64,000 nt of DNA from an uncultured Mediterranea sp. (GTDB lineage: Bacteria > Bacteroidota > Bacteroidia > Bacteroidales > Bacteroidaceae): the NCBI GenBank assembly GCA_945831575.1, contig CAMACX010000004.1, positions 61,729 to 125,728 of the forward strand, written 5' to 3'. The notes below the pieces were generated by a model that had not been told where the DNA came from, made no database searches, and was given only the letters and a program-made list of their open reading frames with translations. This document shows positions 16,390-23,706 of this stretch, piece after piece. The translations under genes were made by a program, and so were the position numbers. Each line of letters opens with the position of its first letter. The stretch's first letter is position 1.

Positions 16390-17484
16390 TTAGAGCGTCT
16401 TGAATTTCTTCGCCTGCTCGGCTATCAGTTCGGCATCGTCGAAGTAGTTGATCTTCATGGCACGACGCACCTCATCGAGGGTCTGTGCGGCAGTCTCGCG
16501 TGCGGTGTCGCATCCCTTCTTCAGCATGTCGTAGATGGCTGGGATGTCTTGCTCGAACTCCTTGCGGCGGTTGCGGATGGGGGAGAGGGTCTCCTCCATG
16601 ATGGCATTGAGGAACTTCTTGACCTTCACGTCGCCCAGTCCACCACGACGGTAGTGGGCTTTCAGTTCATCCAGGTTGGGGTAGTCGGGCAGGTAGCGTT
16701 CGAAGTGCTCGGGGCGGCAGAAGGCATCGAGGTAGGTGAAGACCGTATTGCCTTCAATCTTACCCGGGTCTTGTACACGCAGGTGGTCGGGGTCGGTGTA
16801 CATGCTGCGTATCTTCTTTTGGATTTCGTCAGCGGAGTCACTCAGGTAGATGCAGTTGCCCAGGCTTTTGCTCATCTTGGCCTTGCCGTCAGTACCTGGC
16901 AGGCGCAGGCAGGCAGCATTGTCGGGCAGAAGGATTTCCGGCTCGACGAGCGTCTCGCCATAGATGTTGTTGAATCGGCGCACAATTTCGCGGGCTTGTT
17001 CAATCATTGGCTCTTGGTCTTCACCCACGGGCACGGTAGTAGCCTTGAAGGCGGTGATGTCAGCAGCCTGACTGATGGGGTAGGTAAAGAATCCTACGGG
17101 AATACTGGTCTCGAAGTTGCGCATCTGGATCTCCGTCTTCACCGTGGGGTTGCGCTGCAGGCGGCTTACGGTGACCAAGTCCATATAGTAGAAGGTCAGT
17201 TCGCACAGTTCGGGGATTTGCGACTGGATGAAGATGGTGCTCTTGGCAGGGTCAAGTCCGCAGGCCAGGTAGTCGAGGGCTACTTCAATGACGTTCTGGC
17301 GCACCTTCTCGGGGTTGTCCATGTTGTCGGTCAGTGCCTGGGCATCAGCGATGAAGACGAAGGTCTTATCGTAGAGGCCAGAGTTCTGCAACTCCACGCG
17401 GCGGCGGAGCGATCCCACGTAGTGTCCGATGTGCAAGCGTCCGGTAGGGCGGTCGCCTGTCAGTATGATTTTCTCTTTGCTCAT
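16390..17484 (-). CDS. trpS: Tryptophan-tRNA ligase
   Basis: Charges tRNA-Trp. A 364-residue class I synthetase with HIGH at 18-21 ([10 protein letters not shown]) and KMSKS at 203-207 ([10 protein letters not shown]); [16 protein letters not shown] and VPVGEDQEP are diagnostic of TrpRS. The length is slightly above the typical 330-350. It is a single gene with no T-box-like leader in its upstream region. Its last codons and stop lie in the second copy of an imperfect 20-bp tandem duplication (16361-16380 / 16381-16400). Confidence 0.97.
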   Translation of the reverse strand: MSKEKIILTGDRPTGRLHIGHYVGSLRRRVELQNSGLYDKTFVFIADAQALTDNMDNPEKVRQNVIEVALDYLACGLDPAKSTIFIQSQIPELCELTFYYMDLVTVSRLQRNPTVKTEIQMRNFETSIPVGFFTYPISQAADITAFKATTVPVGEDQEPMIEQAREIVRRFNNIYGETLVEPEILLPDNAACLRLPGTDGKAKMSKSLGNCIYLSDSADEIQKKIRSMYTDPDHLRVQDPGKIEGNTVFTYLDAFCRPEHFERYLPDYPNLDELKAHYRRGGLGDVKVKKFLNAIMEETLSPIRNRRKEFEQDIPAIYDMLKKGCDTARETAAQTLDEVRRAMKINYFDDAELIAEQAKKFKTL

Positions 17485-17649
17485 TTGTTGACTAGCTTAT
17501 TTACAGGTTTACTTATTCTTCTGTCAAAGTTTCAAAAACAGCTGCAAAGATACAACAAGTTGCGTGCAAATACAAGGAATGGGAGATAAAAATTGTCGAT
17601 GAGATGGTCACTCTCAAGGTTGACTGGTGACAAGGCCGTAGGTCTAAGG

Positions 17650-17682
17650 TAACTCCGAAGTTACTCCGAAGCTACTCCGAAG
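17650..17682. repeat. 11-bp tandem repeat, three units
   Basis: Three head-to-tail units of (T/C)(T/A)ACTCCGAAG at 17650-17660, 17661-17671 and 17672-17682. Confidence 0.85.
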
Positions 17683-17707
17683 TAACACTAATCCCGCTCT
17701 AATCCTA

Positions 17708-17762
17708 GATTAGAGAATGATTAGAGTTTGATTAGAGAAAGATTAGAGCTTGATTAGAGCTA
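17708..17762. repeat. 11-bp tandem repeat, five units (GATTAGAGNNN)
   Basis: Five consecutive units with an invariant GATTAGAG core and a variable trinucleotide (AAT, TTT, AAA, CTT, CTA) at 17708, 17719, 17730, 17741 and 17752. A loose extra copy (CTAATCCTA) precedes it. Confidence 0.9.
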
Positions 17763-17863
17763 CGGCCTACCTACGGCTGAATCACCTCACGGCTGTGGCT
17801 ACACATCTCGCTACTGGCGGCTCTGCGTGTCACGTCACATGTCATGCATCGTTACAAATCATC

Positions 17864-17929
17864 TGTCCGCACAGGTGCGGAATTTTGTCCGAGCAGGTCT
17901 GGAACTTTTTCCGGGACCGTGCGGACAAT
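17864..17929. repeat. 22-bp tandem repeat, three units with internal dyads
   Basis: Units at 17864-17885, 17886-17907 and 17908-17929 share TGTCCG..CAGGT..GGAA..TT. Because each unit is partly palindromic, alternative hairpins form: TCCGCAC with GTGCGGA within unit 1, or TGTCCGCAC (17864-17872) with GTGCGGACA (17919-17927) across the array. It lies just past the stop of the ABC ATPase gene and may double as its terminator. Confidence 0.75.
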
Positions 17930-17953
17930 TGGCTAGACAGGATATTACAATTG

Positions 17954-19042
17954 TTATTTCGCTCCGTTTTCCAGGGCTTCTATCAGCGCTTCCAGAGTGG
18001 GGTAGTGCTGTGTGGGGGCGGTTGATGAGGTGGTGAGGGTGAAGCTGTAAGGATCACTTGCGCCCGTAGTGGCCTTGGCGATGGGAAGGTCATTGGTTGT
18101 TACAGCGGCTTGGGGGGAGTATGGATTTGCAGCGGTTTGGGTCTGTGCAGTTGCTTCGCTCGTCAGGGTGATGAAGCCTTGGCGCTGGAGGGCGCGGCGG
18201 AGCATCAGCAGGGGGAGGCCGGTGCCGGTGGTGAGGATGGGGGTGGAGTGCGTGGGGCGGTGGATGACGCTGAAATGGCCAGTGGTGGGGTCGAAATGTA
18301 TGCCTTCACTGCAGAAGAAGCGGGGCAGGGTGCCGTCCAGTATCAGCGACTCGGGCAGGCCGGTGGTGAGGTGGCCTTCGGCATCGAGTAGCCAGACGCA
18401 GTCGGCCAGCTGGAGCGCCAGGTCGAGGTCATGCGTGGAGAGGAAGATGGTCTTCTGCATGGAGTGGCTCAGTCGGTGGAGCAGCTGCATCATCTCCACC
18501 TTGCTGGGGTAGTCGAGGAAGGCGGTGGGCTCGTCGAGGAAGATAAGGGGAGTGTCCTGTGCCAGGGCCTTGGCTATCATCGTCTTCTGCCGCTCTCCAT
18601 CGCTTAAGGTATGGAGCTTGCGCTGTGCCAGGTGGGGGATGCCCGTGGCTTCGAGTGCGGAGCGGACATGCTCCTCATCGGTGGCGTTGAGGCCGCCCAG
18701 AAAGCCTGTGTAGGGAGTGCGGCCCAGGGCTACTACATCGGTGACGCGCAGGTCAGGGATGTCGATGCGCTCGGTGAGCACCACGCTGAGGGTACGGGCC
18801 AGCTCTTTGTCAGTGTACTGCCCCAGCGGTTTGCCCAGCAGGGTGATGGTGCCATTAAGCGGGGACAAGAAGGCCGAGAGGGTGCGCAGCAGCGTCGATT
18901 TGCCTACGCCGTTGGCTCCTAAAAGGCAGGTGAGCCGTCCGCTGTAGAGCGAGGCATTGAGGTCACTGGCCACGGGGTAGATGTGGTGCTTGCCCCGGTA
19001 ACCGATACGGAGGTCGTGAAGCTGGATGGTGGCAGGAGACAT
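17954..19042 (-). CDS. FecE/BtuD-like ABC transporter ATP-binding protein
   Basis: A 362-residue ABC ATPase: Walker A GANGVGKST (42-50), signature variant LSDGERQK, Walker B LIFLDEPTAFLD and H-loop STHDLD. The arrangement resembles iron-siderophore, hemin or cobalamin importers (FecE, HmuV, BtuD). The ATPase core ends near residue 250. The extra C-terminal part of about 110 residues contains a Thr/Ala-rich stretch (about 290-340) between two ordered-looking segments. No permease or binding protein lies nearby, so it must partner with genes elsewhere. Substrate cannot be called. Confidence 0.85.
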   Translation of the reverse strand: MSPATIQLHDLRIGYRGKHHIYPVASDLNASLYSGRLTCLLGANGVGKSTLLRTLSAFLSPLNGTITLLGKPLGQYTDKELARTLSVVLTERIDIPDLRVTDVVALGRTPYTGFLGGLNATDEEHVRSALEATGIPHLAQRKLHTLSDGERQKTMIAKALAQDTPLIFLDEPTAFLDYPSKVEMMQLLHRLSHSMQKTIFLSTHDLDLALQLADCVWLLDAEGHLTTGLPESLILDGTLPRFFCSEGIHFDPTTGHFSVIHRPTHSTPILTTGTGLPLLMLRRALQRQGFITLTSEATAQTQTAANPYSPQAAVTTNDLPIAKATTGASDPYSFTLTTSSTAPTQHYPTLEALIEALENGAK

Positions 19043-19046
19043 GGCT

Positions 19047-19103
19047 TTAGTGCTTAGTGAGTAAAAGTTAGGAGTTAAAGGCTTCTTGTGCCTTTAACTC
19101 CTA
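19047..19103 (-). terminator. 14-bp perfect hairpin built from heptamer repeats, downstream of glyA
   Basis: Five loose 7-bp units of TTAGNGN/TTAAAGG type run 19047-19081. The last units form the arm of a perfect 14-bp stem (19069-19082 with 19090-19103). On the minus strand the stem is followed by CTTTTAC, a weak T-run. It lies between the glyA stop (19147) and the ABC ATPase start (19042), so it is probably a glyA terminator. Confidence 0.65.
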
Positions 19104-19146
19104 GTCAATGATTCGTCTCTTTGTCAATTATATCATGACTGGTTGG

Positions 19147-20427
19147 TTAGTAGGCAAAGATGGGGTAGGTCTTCATCAGCTCGTTGACGTGAGCACGTAC
19201 TTCGGCGATGACGGCCTCGTTATCTACATTGGAGAGCACCTTCTCAATCATGTCAGCAATCTCAATCATTAGGTCTTCCTTGGCACCGCGCGTCGTGATG
19301 GCCGGTGTGCCGAGGCGGATACCTGAGGTCTGGAAGGCTGAGCGCGTGTCGAAGGGCACCATGTTCTTGTTGACCGTGATGTCTGCGGATACCAGTGCCT
19401 TTTCGGCCACCTTACCTGTGAGGTCGGGGTACTTGGTGCGCAGATCGACAAGCATGGAGTGGTTGTCGGTACCGCCGCTCACGATGCTGAATCCGCGGTC
19501 GATGAGGGCTTGTGCCAGGGTAGCAGCATTCTTCTTCACCTGCATGGCGTACTCCTTCCATTCGGGCTGCAAGATCTCGCCGAAGGCCACGGCTTTGGCA
19601 GCGATGACATGCTCCAGCGGACCACCCTGAATGCCAGGGAATACGGCAGAGTCGAGCAGCTGCGACATCATCTTGATCTCACCCTTCGGAGTCTTTTTGC
19701 CCCAGGGGTTGGGGAAGTCTTTGCCCATCATGATGACACCACCGCGCGGACCACGCAGCGTCTTGTGGGTCGTAGAGGTGACGATGTGAGCGTACTTCAC
19801 GGGGTTGTCGAGCAGACCGGCTGCAATCAGTCCGGCGGGGTGAGCCATATCGACCATGAAGATGGCACCAATCTTGTCGGCAATCTCACGCATGCGCTTG
19901 TAGTCCCATTCGCGTGAGTAGGCTGAGCCACCGCCGATGATCATCTTGGGGCGTTCGCGCAGGGCAATCTCCTCCATCTGGTCGTAATCGACACGGCCCG
20001 TCTCCTTGTTGAGGTTGTACTCGCAAGGGGTGTAGATGATGCCCGAGGTGTTGACCAGCGAGCCGTGGGAGAGGTGACCACCGTGAGCCAGGTTGAGGCC
20101 CATGAACTTATCGCCAGGATTGAGCACAGCCAGAAAGACTGCAGCATTGGCCTGAGCGCCCGAGTGGGGCTGTACGTTGGCCCATTCGGCACCAAAGATT
20201 TGCTTCAGGCGGTCGATGGCGATGCGTTCGCTCTGATCGACTACCTCGCAACCGCCGTAGTAGCGCTTGCCGGGATAGCCCTCGGCATACTTGTTGGTCA
20301 GGCAGGAGCCCATGGCCTGCATGACTTCTTCACTCACAAAATTTTCAGAGGCAATCAGCTCGATGCCTTTGAGCTGGCGCTGATGCTCCTGCTCGATGAT
20401 GTCAAAAATGACTTGATCTCTTTTCAT
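19147..20427 (-). CDS. glyA: Serine hydroxymethyltransferase
   Basis: Interconverts serine and glycine with tetrahydrofolate, the main source of one-carbon units. The 426-residue fold-type I PLP enzyme has the active-site lysine in [14 protein letters not shown], the N-terminal [13 protein letters not shown] and the [14 protein letters not shown] segment typical of GlyA. Length is normal (about 417-430). It has its own -7 box upstream and a hairpin downstream, so it is probably monocistronic, although it lies on the same strand as the pyrB-pyrI cluster. Confidence 0.97.
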   Translation of the reverse strand: MKRDQVIFDIIEQEHQRQLKGIELIASENFVSEEVMQAMGSCLTNKYAEGYPGKRYYGGCEVVDQSERIAIDRLKQIFGAEWANVQPHSGAQANAAVFLAVLNPGDKFMGLNLAHGGHLSHGSLVNTSGIIYTPCEYNLNKETGRVDYDQMEEIALRERPKMIIGGGSAYSREWDYKRMREIADKIGAIFMVDMAHPAGLIAAGLLDNPVKYAHIVTSTTHKTLRGPRGGVIMMGKDFPNPWGKKTPKGEIKMMSQLLDSAVFPGIQGGPLEHVIAAKAVAFGEILQPEWKEYAMQVKKNAATLAQALIDRGFSIVSGGTDNHSMLVDLRTKYPDLTGKVAEKALVSADITVNKNMVPFDTRSAFQTSGIRLGTPAITTRGAKEDLMIEIADMIEKVLSNVDNEAVIAEVRAHVNELMKTYPIFAY

Positions 20428-20485
20428 ACTGCCTTATTTTTAGAATAAGTATTTGATAATGTAAGCTTGTTGGTTAGATTTCGCA

Positions 20486-20493
20486 CAAAAGTA
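20486..20493 (-). promoter_or_regulatory. -7 box of the glyA promoter
   Basis: Minus-strand TACTTTTG (20493-20486) lies 58 bp upstream of the glyA ATG. A clear -33 TTG was not found at the usual distance. Confidence 0.5.
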
Positions 20494-20583
20494 GTGTATT
20501 CTTTTGGAATAATCATTCATTTGTGCCGATTTTTTCTTTCCATACGTCAAATTCTGAGGTGTCGGCTCTGGAGCGGTACTAAC

Positions 20584-21396
20584 TCAGAAGAAGATGCCTA
20601 GCGAGAAGCTGAGCACATTGTCGCGGTGGGTGAACCGGACGCGTGGTTCGGACCCTGATGCCGTGGAGCCCTCGGGGAGTTCATAGACCACGCGCTTGGA
20701 GATGTTGTTGAGTGCGACATCGTAGCGGAAGTCGAAGAAGACGGGGTGGATGGTGACGGCAACGCCCAGTGAGAGTCCTATGTTGAAGGGGCGTAGCTGT
20801 TCATCAATCTGCTGCCGGCTGAGGTTGTTGAAGTTGGTCTTGCTCTTCTTGCCCCAGATGTAGCGCAGCTTGGGCCCGGCAAAGATGGCCAGCTGGTAGG
20901 GGTGCTCCTTGATGATGTTCCAGCCGTAGAGTATGGGCACGTCGATGCTGTGGATGTCGGTCTCAATGAAGGCCTCTTCTCCAGGGGTCAACGATGAAGC
21001 GTTGCTCACCTCATCGGGCAACGTGAAGGTGAGGCTGCTGCGGTTGACGTTGTACGATACTTCGGGTTGCAGGAAGTGTCGCCCGAAGTTGATGCGCATG
21101 AAGAGCGATGCGAAGTAGCCGATGCGGTAGCGGTTCTGGAACTCGTCAATGGTGACGGGTCCCATCGTGAGGTCATCGACCAGAAACAGTGAAGAGGTGA
21201 ATCCTCCCTTCAGGCCGAAGTTGACCATCTTCTCCTTTCGCTCAGCTAACGAAGAGTTCTCTTGCGTCGCAGCAAGACCCTGGCCACCACCTGAATCACC
21301 GTCACTTGTAGCTTGTAGCTCGTAGCTTGTAGCTCGTAACTCATGGCTCATGGCTGCCCACAGCAGCAATCCCAGCATCATCGCCAGCCGTCTCAT
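20584..21396 (-). CDS. PorT-family outer membrane beta-barrel protein with a heptamer-repeat-coded N-terminus
   Basis: A 270-residue protein with a short hydrophobic signal segment (MRRLAMMLGLLLWAA), then residues 14-30 (MSHELRATSYELQATS) encoded by a 7-bp DNA repeat, then a barrel domain beginning about residue 56 (VNFGLKGGFTSSLF) and ending in Phe-rich SFSLGIFF, the C-terminal signature of outer membrane proteins. The barrel resembles the PorT family (outer-membrane-beta-barrel_2). Its ATG overlaps the flavin reductase stop (ATGA), so it is the last gene of the pyrB-pyrI-flavin reductase operon. Ligand or role unknown. Confidence 0.8.
   Translation of the reverse strand: MRRLAMMLGLLLWAAMSHELRATSYELQATSDGDSGGGQGLAATQENSSLAERKEKMVNFGLKGGFTSSLFLVDDLTMGPVTIDEFQNRYRIGYFASLFMRINFGRHFLQPEVSYNVNRSSLTFTLPDEVSNASSLTPGEEAFIETDIHSIDVPILYGWNIIKEHPYQLAIFAGPKLRYIWGKKSKTNFNNLSRQQIDEQLRPFNIGLSLGVAVTIHPVFFDFRYDVALNNISKRVVYELPEGSTASGSEPRVRFTHRDNVLSFSLGIFF
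21308..21356 (-). repeat. 7-bp tandem repeat inside an outer-membrane-protein gene
   Basis: Seven consecutive plus-strand heptamers: GTAGCTT, GTAGCTC, GTAGCTT, GTAGCTC, GTAACTC, ATGGCTC, ATGGCTG. They fall in codons 14-30 of the beta-barrel gene. Three units equal seven codons, giving the peptide periodicity ELRATSY / ELQATS. Confidence 0.9.
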
Positions 21397-21965
21397 GGCT
21401 CCTTCTTCTTCTCTACCGACCAGCCAAATTTGCCTATTTTCTCGCCCAGGTCGTAGTAGGCTCCGTGCAGATAGACCAGCGGATGGCTGTCGGCCAGTTC
21501 AAACTTGCCCGTCTCGGCATTCATGTAGCGCGAGTCGGCCTTGACGTTGACTACATCGGCAATGAAGAGGTCGTGCGACCCCAGCGACATGATTTCCTTG
21601 ATGCGGCACTCAATGCTCAGGGGGGACTCCTCCACCAACGGTGCGCTCACGATGGAGCAGGGGCCAGGCGTGAGGTGCATCTCCTCAAATTTGTTGTAGT
21701 CACGCCCAGAGCGCACGCCACACCAGTCGGTGGCACGGGCCATGTCGTGCGTGGTGAGGTTGATTACGAACTCCATGTTGCGCTTGATAATCTCGTAGGA
21801 GTGGCGTTCGGGACGCACAGCGATGTAGCACATCGGGGGATTGGTACAGAGGGTACCCGTCCACGACACGGTAATCAGGTTGTACTCTTCGGGCCTGCTG
21901 CCACAACTCACCAGTACCGCCGGCAGGGGATAGATCATGGTGCCTGGTTTCCAGTCTTCTTTCAT
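21393..21965 (-). CDS. Flavin reductase family protein
   Basis: A 190-residue FMN-binding split-barrel protein: the segments NLITVSWTGTLCTNPPMCYIAVRPERHSYEII, EFVINLTTHDMARATDWCGVRSGRDYNKF and ECRIKEIMSLGSHDLFIADVV match the flavin-reductase-like domain. Members reduce FMN/FAD with NAD(P)H or hold FMN in Fe(III)-reducing or redox proteins. No signal peptide, hence cytosolic. It lies between pyrI and the barrel gene, with an ATGA overlap to the latter; the link to pyrimidine synthesis is not obvious. Confidence 0.88.
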   Translation of the reverse strand: MKEDWKPGTMIYPLPAVLVSCGSRPEEYNLITVSWTGTLCTNPPMCYIAVRPERHSYEIIKRNMEFVINLTTHDMARATDWCGVRSGRDYNKFEEMHLTPGPCSIVSAPLVEESPLSIECRIKEIMSLGSHDLFIADVVNVKADSRYMNAETGKFELADSHPLVYLHGAYYDLGEKIGKFGWSVEKKKEP

Positions 21966-21972
21966 TGTTGTC

Positions 21973-22006
21973 GGGGATTATGATTCTAAGGGGATTATGA
22001 TTCTAA
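21973..22006. repeat. Perfect 17-bp tandem duplication
   Basis: GGGGATTATGATTCTAA occurs twice head to tail (21973-21989 and 21990-22006) in the gap between pyrI and the flavin reductase gene. Confidence 0.95.
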
Positions 22007-22019
22007 TTGTTCACTCCGA

Positions 22020-22481
22020 TTACTTCACCACCTCAATCTGTTCGCGGTACTGCTCCTTCTCGCAGTAGTGGCAGCGGATGACGCAGTGCTCCTTGTCGAT
22101 GACATGGAAGCGTGTGGGCATCGGTTCGTTGTTGGTAATGCACTTGGGGTTGGCGCACTTCACGATGCCGCACAGCTCATCGGGCAGGATTACTTCGCGT
22201 TTCTCCACCACCTCGTAGTTGCGTATGATGTTGAGCTTCACGTTGGGGGCCACTACGGCGATGCGGTTGATTTCATCGTCCGTGAAGAATCGGTCAGCTA
22301 CCTTGATGATGCCCTTCTTACCCAGCTTCTTGCTGGCCAGGTTGAATCCGATGGTGATGTTGTTGCTCATCTCCTGCAGTCCCAGTAGCGAGACGACGGT
22401 AAAGAGTTTCTCCGAAGGTATATGGTCAATGACGGTCCCGTTCTCCAAGGCAGCCACTTGCAGTTCTTTCTTTTCAGCCAT
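22020..22481 (-). CDS. pyrI: Aspartate carbamoyltransferase regulatory chain
   Basis: Binds CTP/ATP allosterically and holds the catalytic PyrB trimers in the ATCase holoenzyme. The 153-residue sequence has the N-terminal nucleotide domain ([14 protein letters not shown]) and a C-terminal zinc domain with four Cys: CxxxxC in CANPKC and CxxC in CHYC. The start at ATG 22481 gives [20 protein letters not shown], the family N-terminus; an ATG five codons upstream is less likely. It lies 59 bp after pyrB. Confidence 0.96.
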   Translation of the reverse strand: MAEKKELQVAALENGTVIDHIPSEKLFTVVSLLGLQEMSNNITIGFNLASKKLGKKGIIKVADRFFTDDEINRIAVVAPNVKLNIIRNYEVVEKREVILPDELCGIVKCANPKCITNNEPMPTRFHVIDKEHCVIRCHYCEKEQYREQIEVVK

Positions 22482-22540
22482 ATGATTTAAGTACAATTTT
22501 AAATAAATGATTTAATATGAAAAGATTCCGTATCTTTTTC

Positions 22541-23470
22541 TTATTTCAGCACCTCCTCCAACGTAATGCCCAGTACATCGCAGAGGATGGCTTCGCGGGC
22601 GTAGAGGCCATTTTGTGCCTGCTGGAAGTAGTAGGCCTGTGGGCACTCGTCCACATCGTACGAGATCTCGTTCACGCGAGGCAGCGGATGGAGGATGCGC
22701 ATGTTGGGGCGGCACTTCTCGAGCATCTTGGCTCGCAGGATATAGACGTTCTTCACCCGCTCATACTCCATCAGGTCGGTGAAGCGCTCGCGTTGCACGC
22801 GGGTCATGTAGAGGATGTCGGCATCGGCTATGGTCTCTTCGTTGAAGTCGCTGTGCTCCACATACTTGATGTTGTGCTCACGGCAGTAAATCTTGTACTC
22901 CTCGGGCATCCGCAGTTCATCGGGGGCGATAAAGTGGAATGTGGGGTTGAAGTGGCGCATGGCCATGAGCAACGAGTGGACCGTGCGGCCATACTTCAGG
23001 TCGCCCACCAGGTAGATGTTGAGGTTGTCGAGCGTGCCTTGCGTCTTGTAGATGGAGTAGAGGTCGAGCATGGTCTGCGAGGGGTGCTGGTTGGCTCCGT
23101 CGCCCGCATTGACGATGGGTACATCGGTCACCTCGCTGGCGTAGCGGGCCGCTCCCTCCAGGTAGTGACGCATCACGATGATGTCAGCATAGTTGCTCAC
23201 CATCTTGATGGTGTCCTTCAGCGTCTCGCCCTTCGATGAGCTGGTGGCCTTCGGGTCAGTGAAGCCGATGACACGTGCTCCCAGGCGGTTGGCTGCTGTC
23301 TCAAAGCTGAGGCGGGTGCGCGTAGAGGGTTCGAAAAAGAGGGTCGCCACCACTTTTCCTTCTAACAATCGGCGGTTTGGACGTGCTTCAAATGCTTTTG
23401 CCATCTCGAGCATATAGAGAATCTTCTCCTTGCTGTGATGCGCAATCGTAACTAAACTTCTGTTTTCCAT
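22541..23470 (-). CDS. pyrB: Aspartate carbamoyltransferase catalytic chain
   Basis: Condenses carbamoyl phosphate with aspartate in pyrimidine synthesis. The 309-residue protein has the carbamoyl-phosphate loop [13 protein letters not shown], the 80s-type loop KGETLKDT, and the aspartate-site LPRVNEI. Length is normal (about 306-310). It is followed by pyrI, so a regulated ATCase holoenzyme is expected. Upstream, a TACTTTTA sequence (23507-23500, minus) is one base off the -7 consensus. Confidence 0.97.
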   Translation of the reverse strand: MENRSLVTIAHHSKEKILYMLEMAKAFEARPNRRLLEGKVVATLFFEPSTRTRLSFETAANRLGARVIGFTDPKATSSSKGETLKDTIKMVSNYADIIVMRHYLEGAARYASEVTDVPIVNAGDGANQHPSQTMLDLYSIYKTQGTLDNLNIYLVGDLKYGRTVHSLLMAMRHFNPTFHFIAPDELRMPEEYKIYCREHNIKYVEHSDFNEETIADADILYMTRVQRERFTDLMEYERVKNVYILRAKMLEKCRPNMRILHPLPRVNEISYDVDECPQAYYFQQAQNGLYAREAILCDVLGITLEEVLK

Positions 23471-23545
23471 ACAGTTGATGTTAATTGTTCTTTCGAGAGT
23501 GTAAAAGTAGGTATATTCTTCGAGATTAGAAAATTTGAAAGATAC

Positions 23546-23580
23546 TTTTTTTGCCGTAAAAAATAATATTCCTACCTTTG
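23546..23580 (+). promoter_or_regulatory. Promoter of the PBP1A gene
   Basis: A T-rich TTTG ending at 23553 and TACCTTTG at 23573-23580 are spaced 19 bp. The leader to the ATG at 23707 is about 120 nt. Confidence 0.8.
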
Positions 23581-23706
23581 TCGGCGCTAACAGGGCCGCT
23601 AGGTCGCTGCAATTGTCAGTTAGACGTTACATTAATATATAATGTTATAATGTAATAAGGTATAAATAGACAGAATATAGAGAATATACAGAATAAAGAG
23701 AGCACT

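Larger units (their letters stand above)
17485..17953. other. 469-bp intergenic region filled with short tandem arrays
   Basis: Between trpS and the ABC ATPase (both minus strand) there is no convincing gene. Most of the stretch is made of three different short tandem arrays listed separately (11, 11 and 22 bp units). The part at 17763-17860 has looser CTACGGCTG and GTCAC repeats. The first 150 bp should hold the trpS promoter, but no perfect TAnnTTTG was located. Confidence 0.7.
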
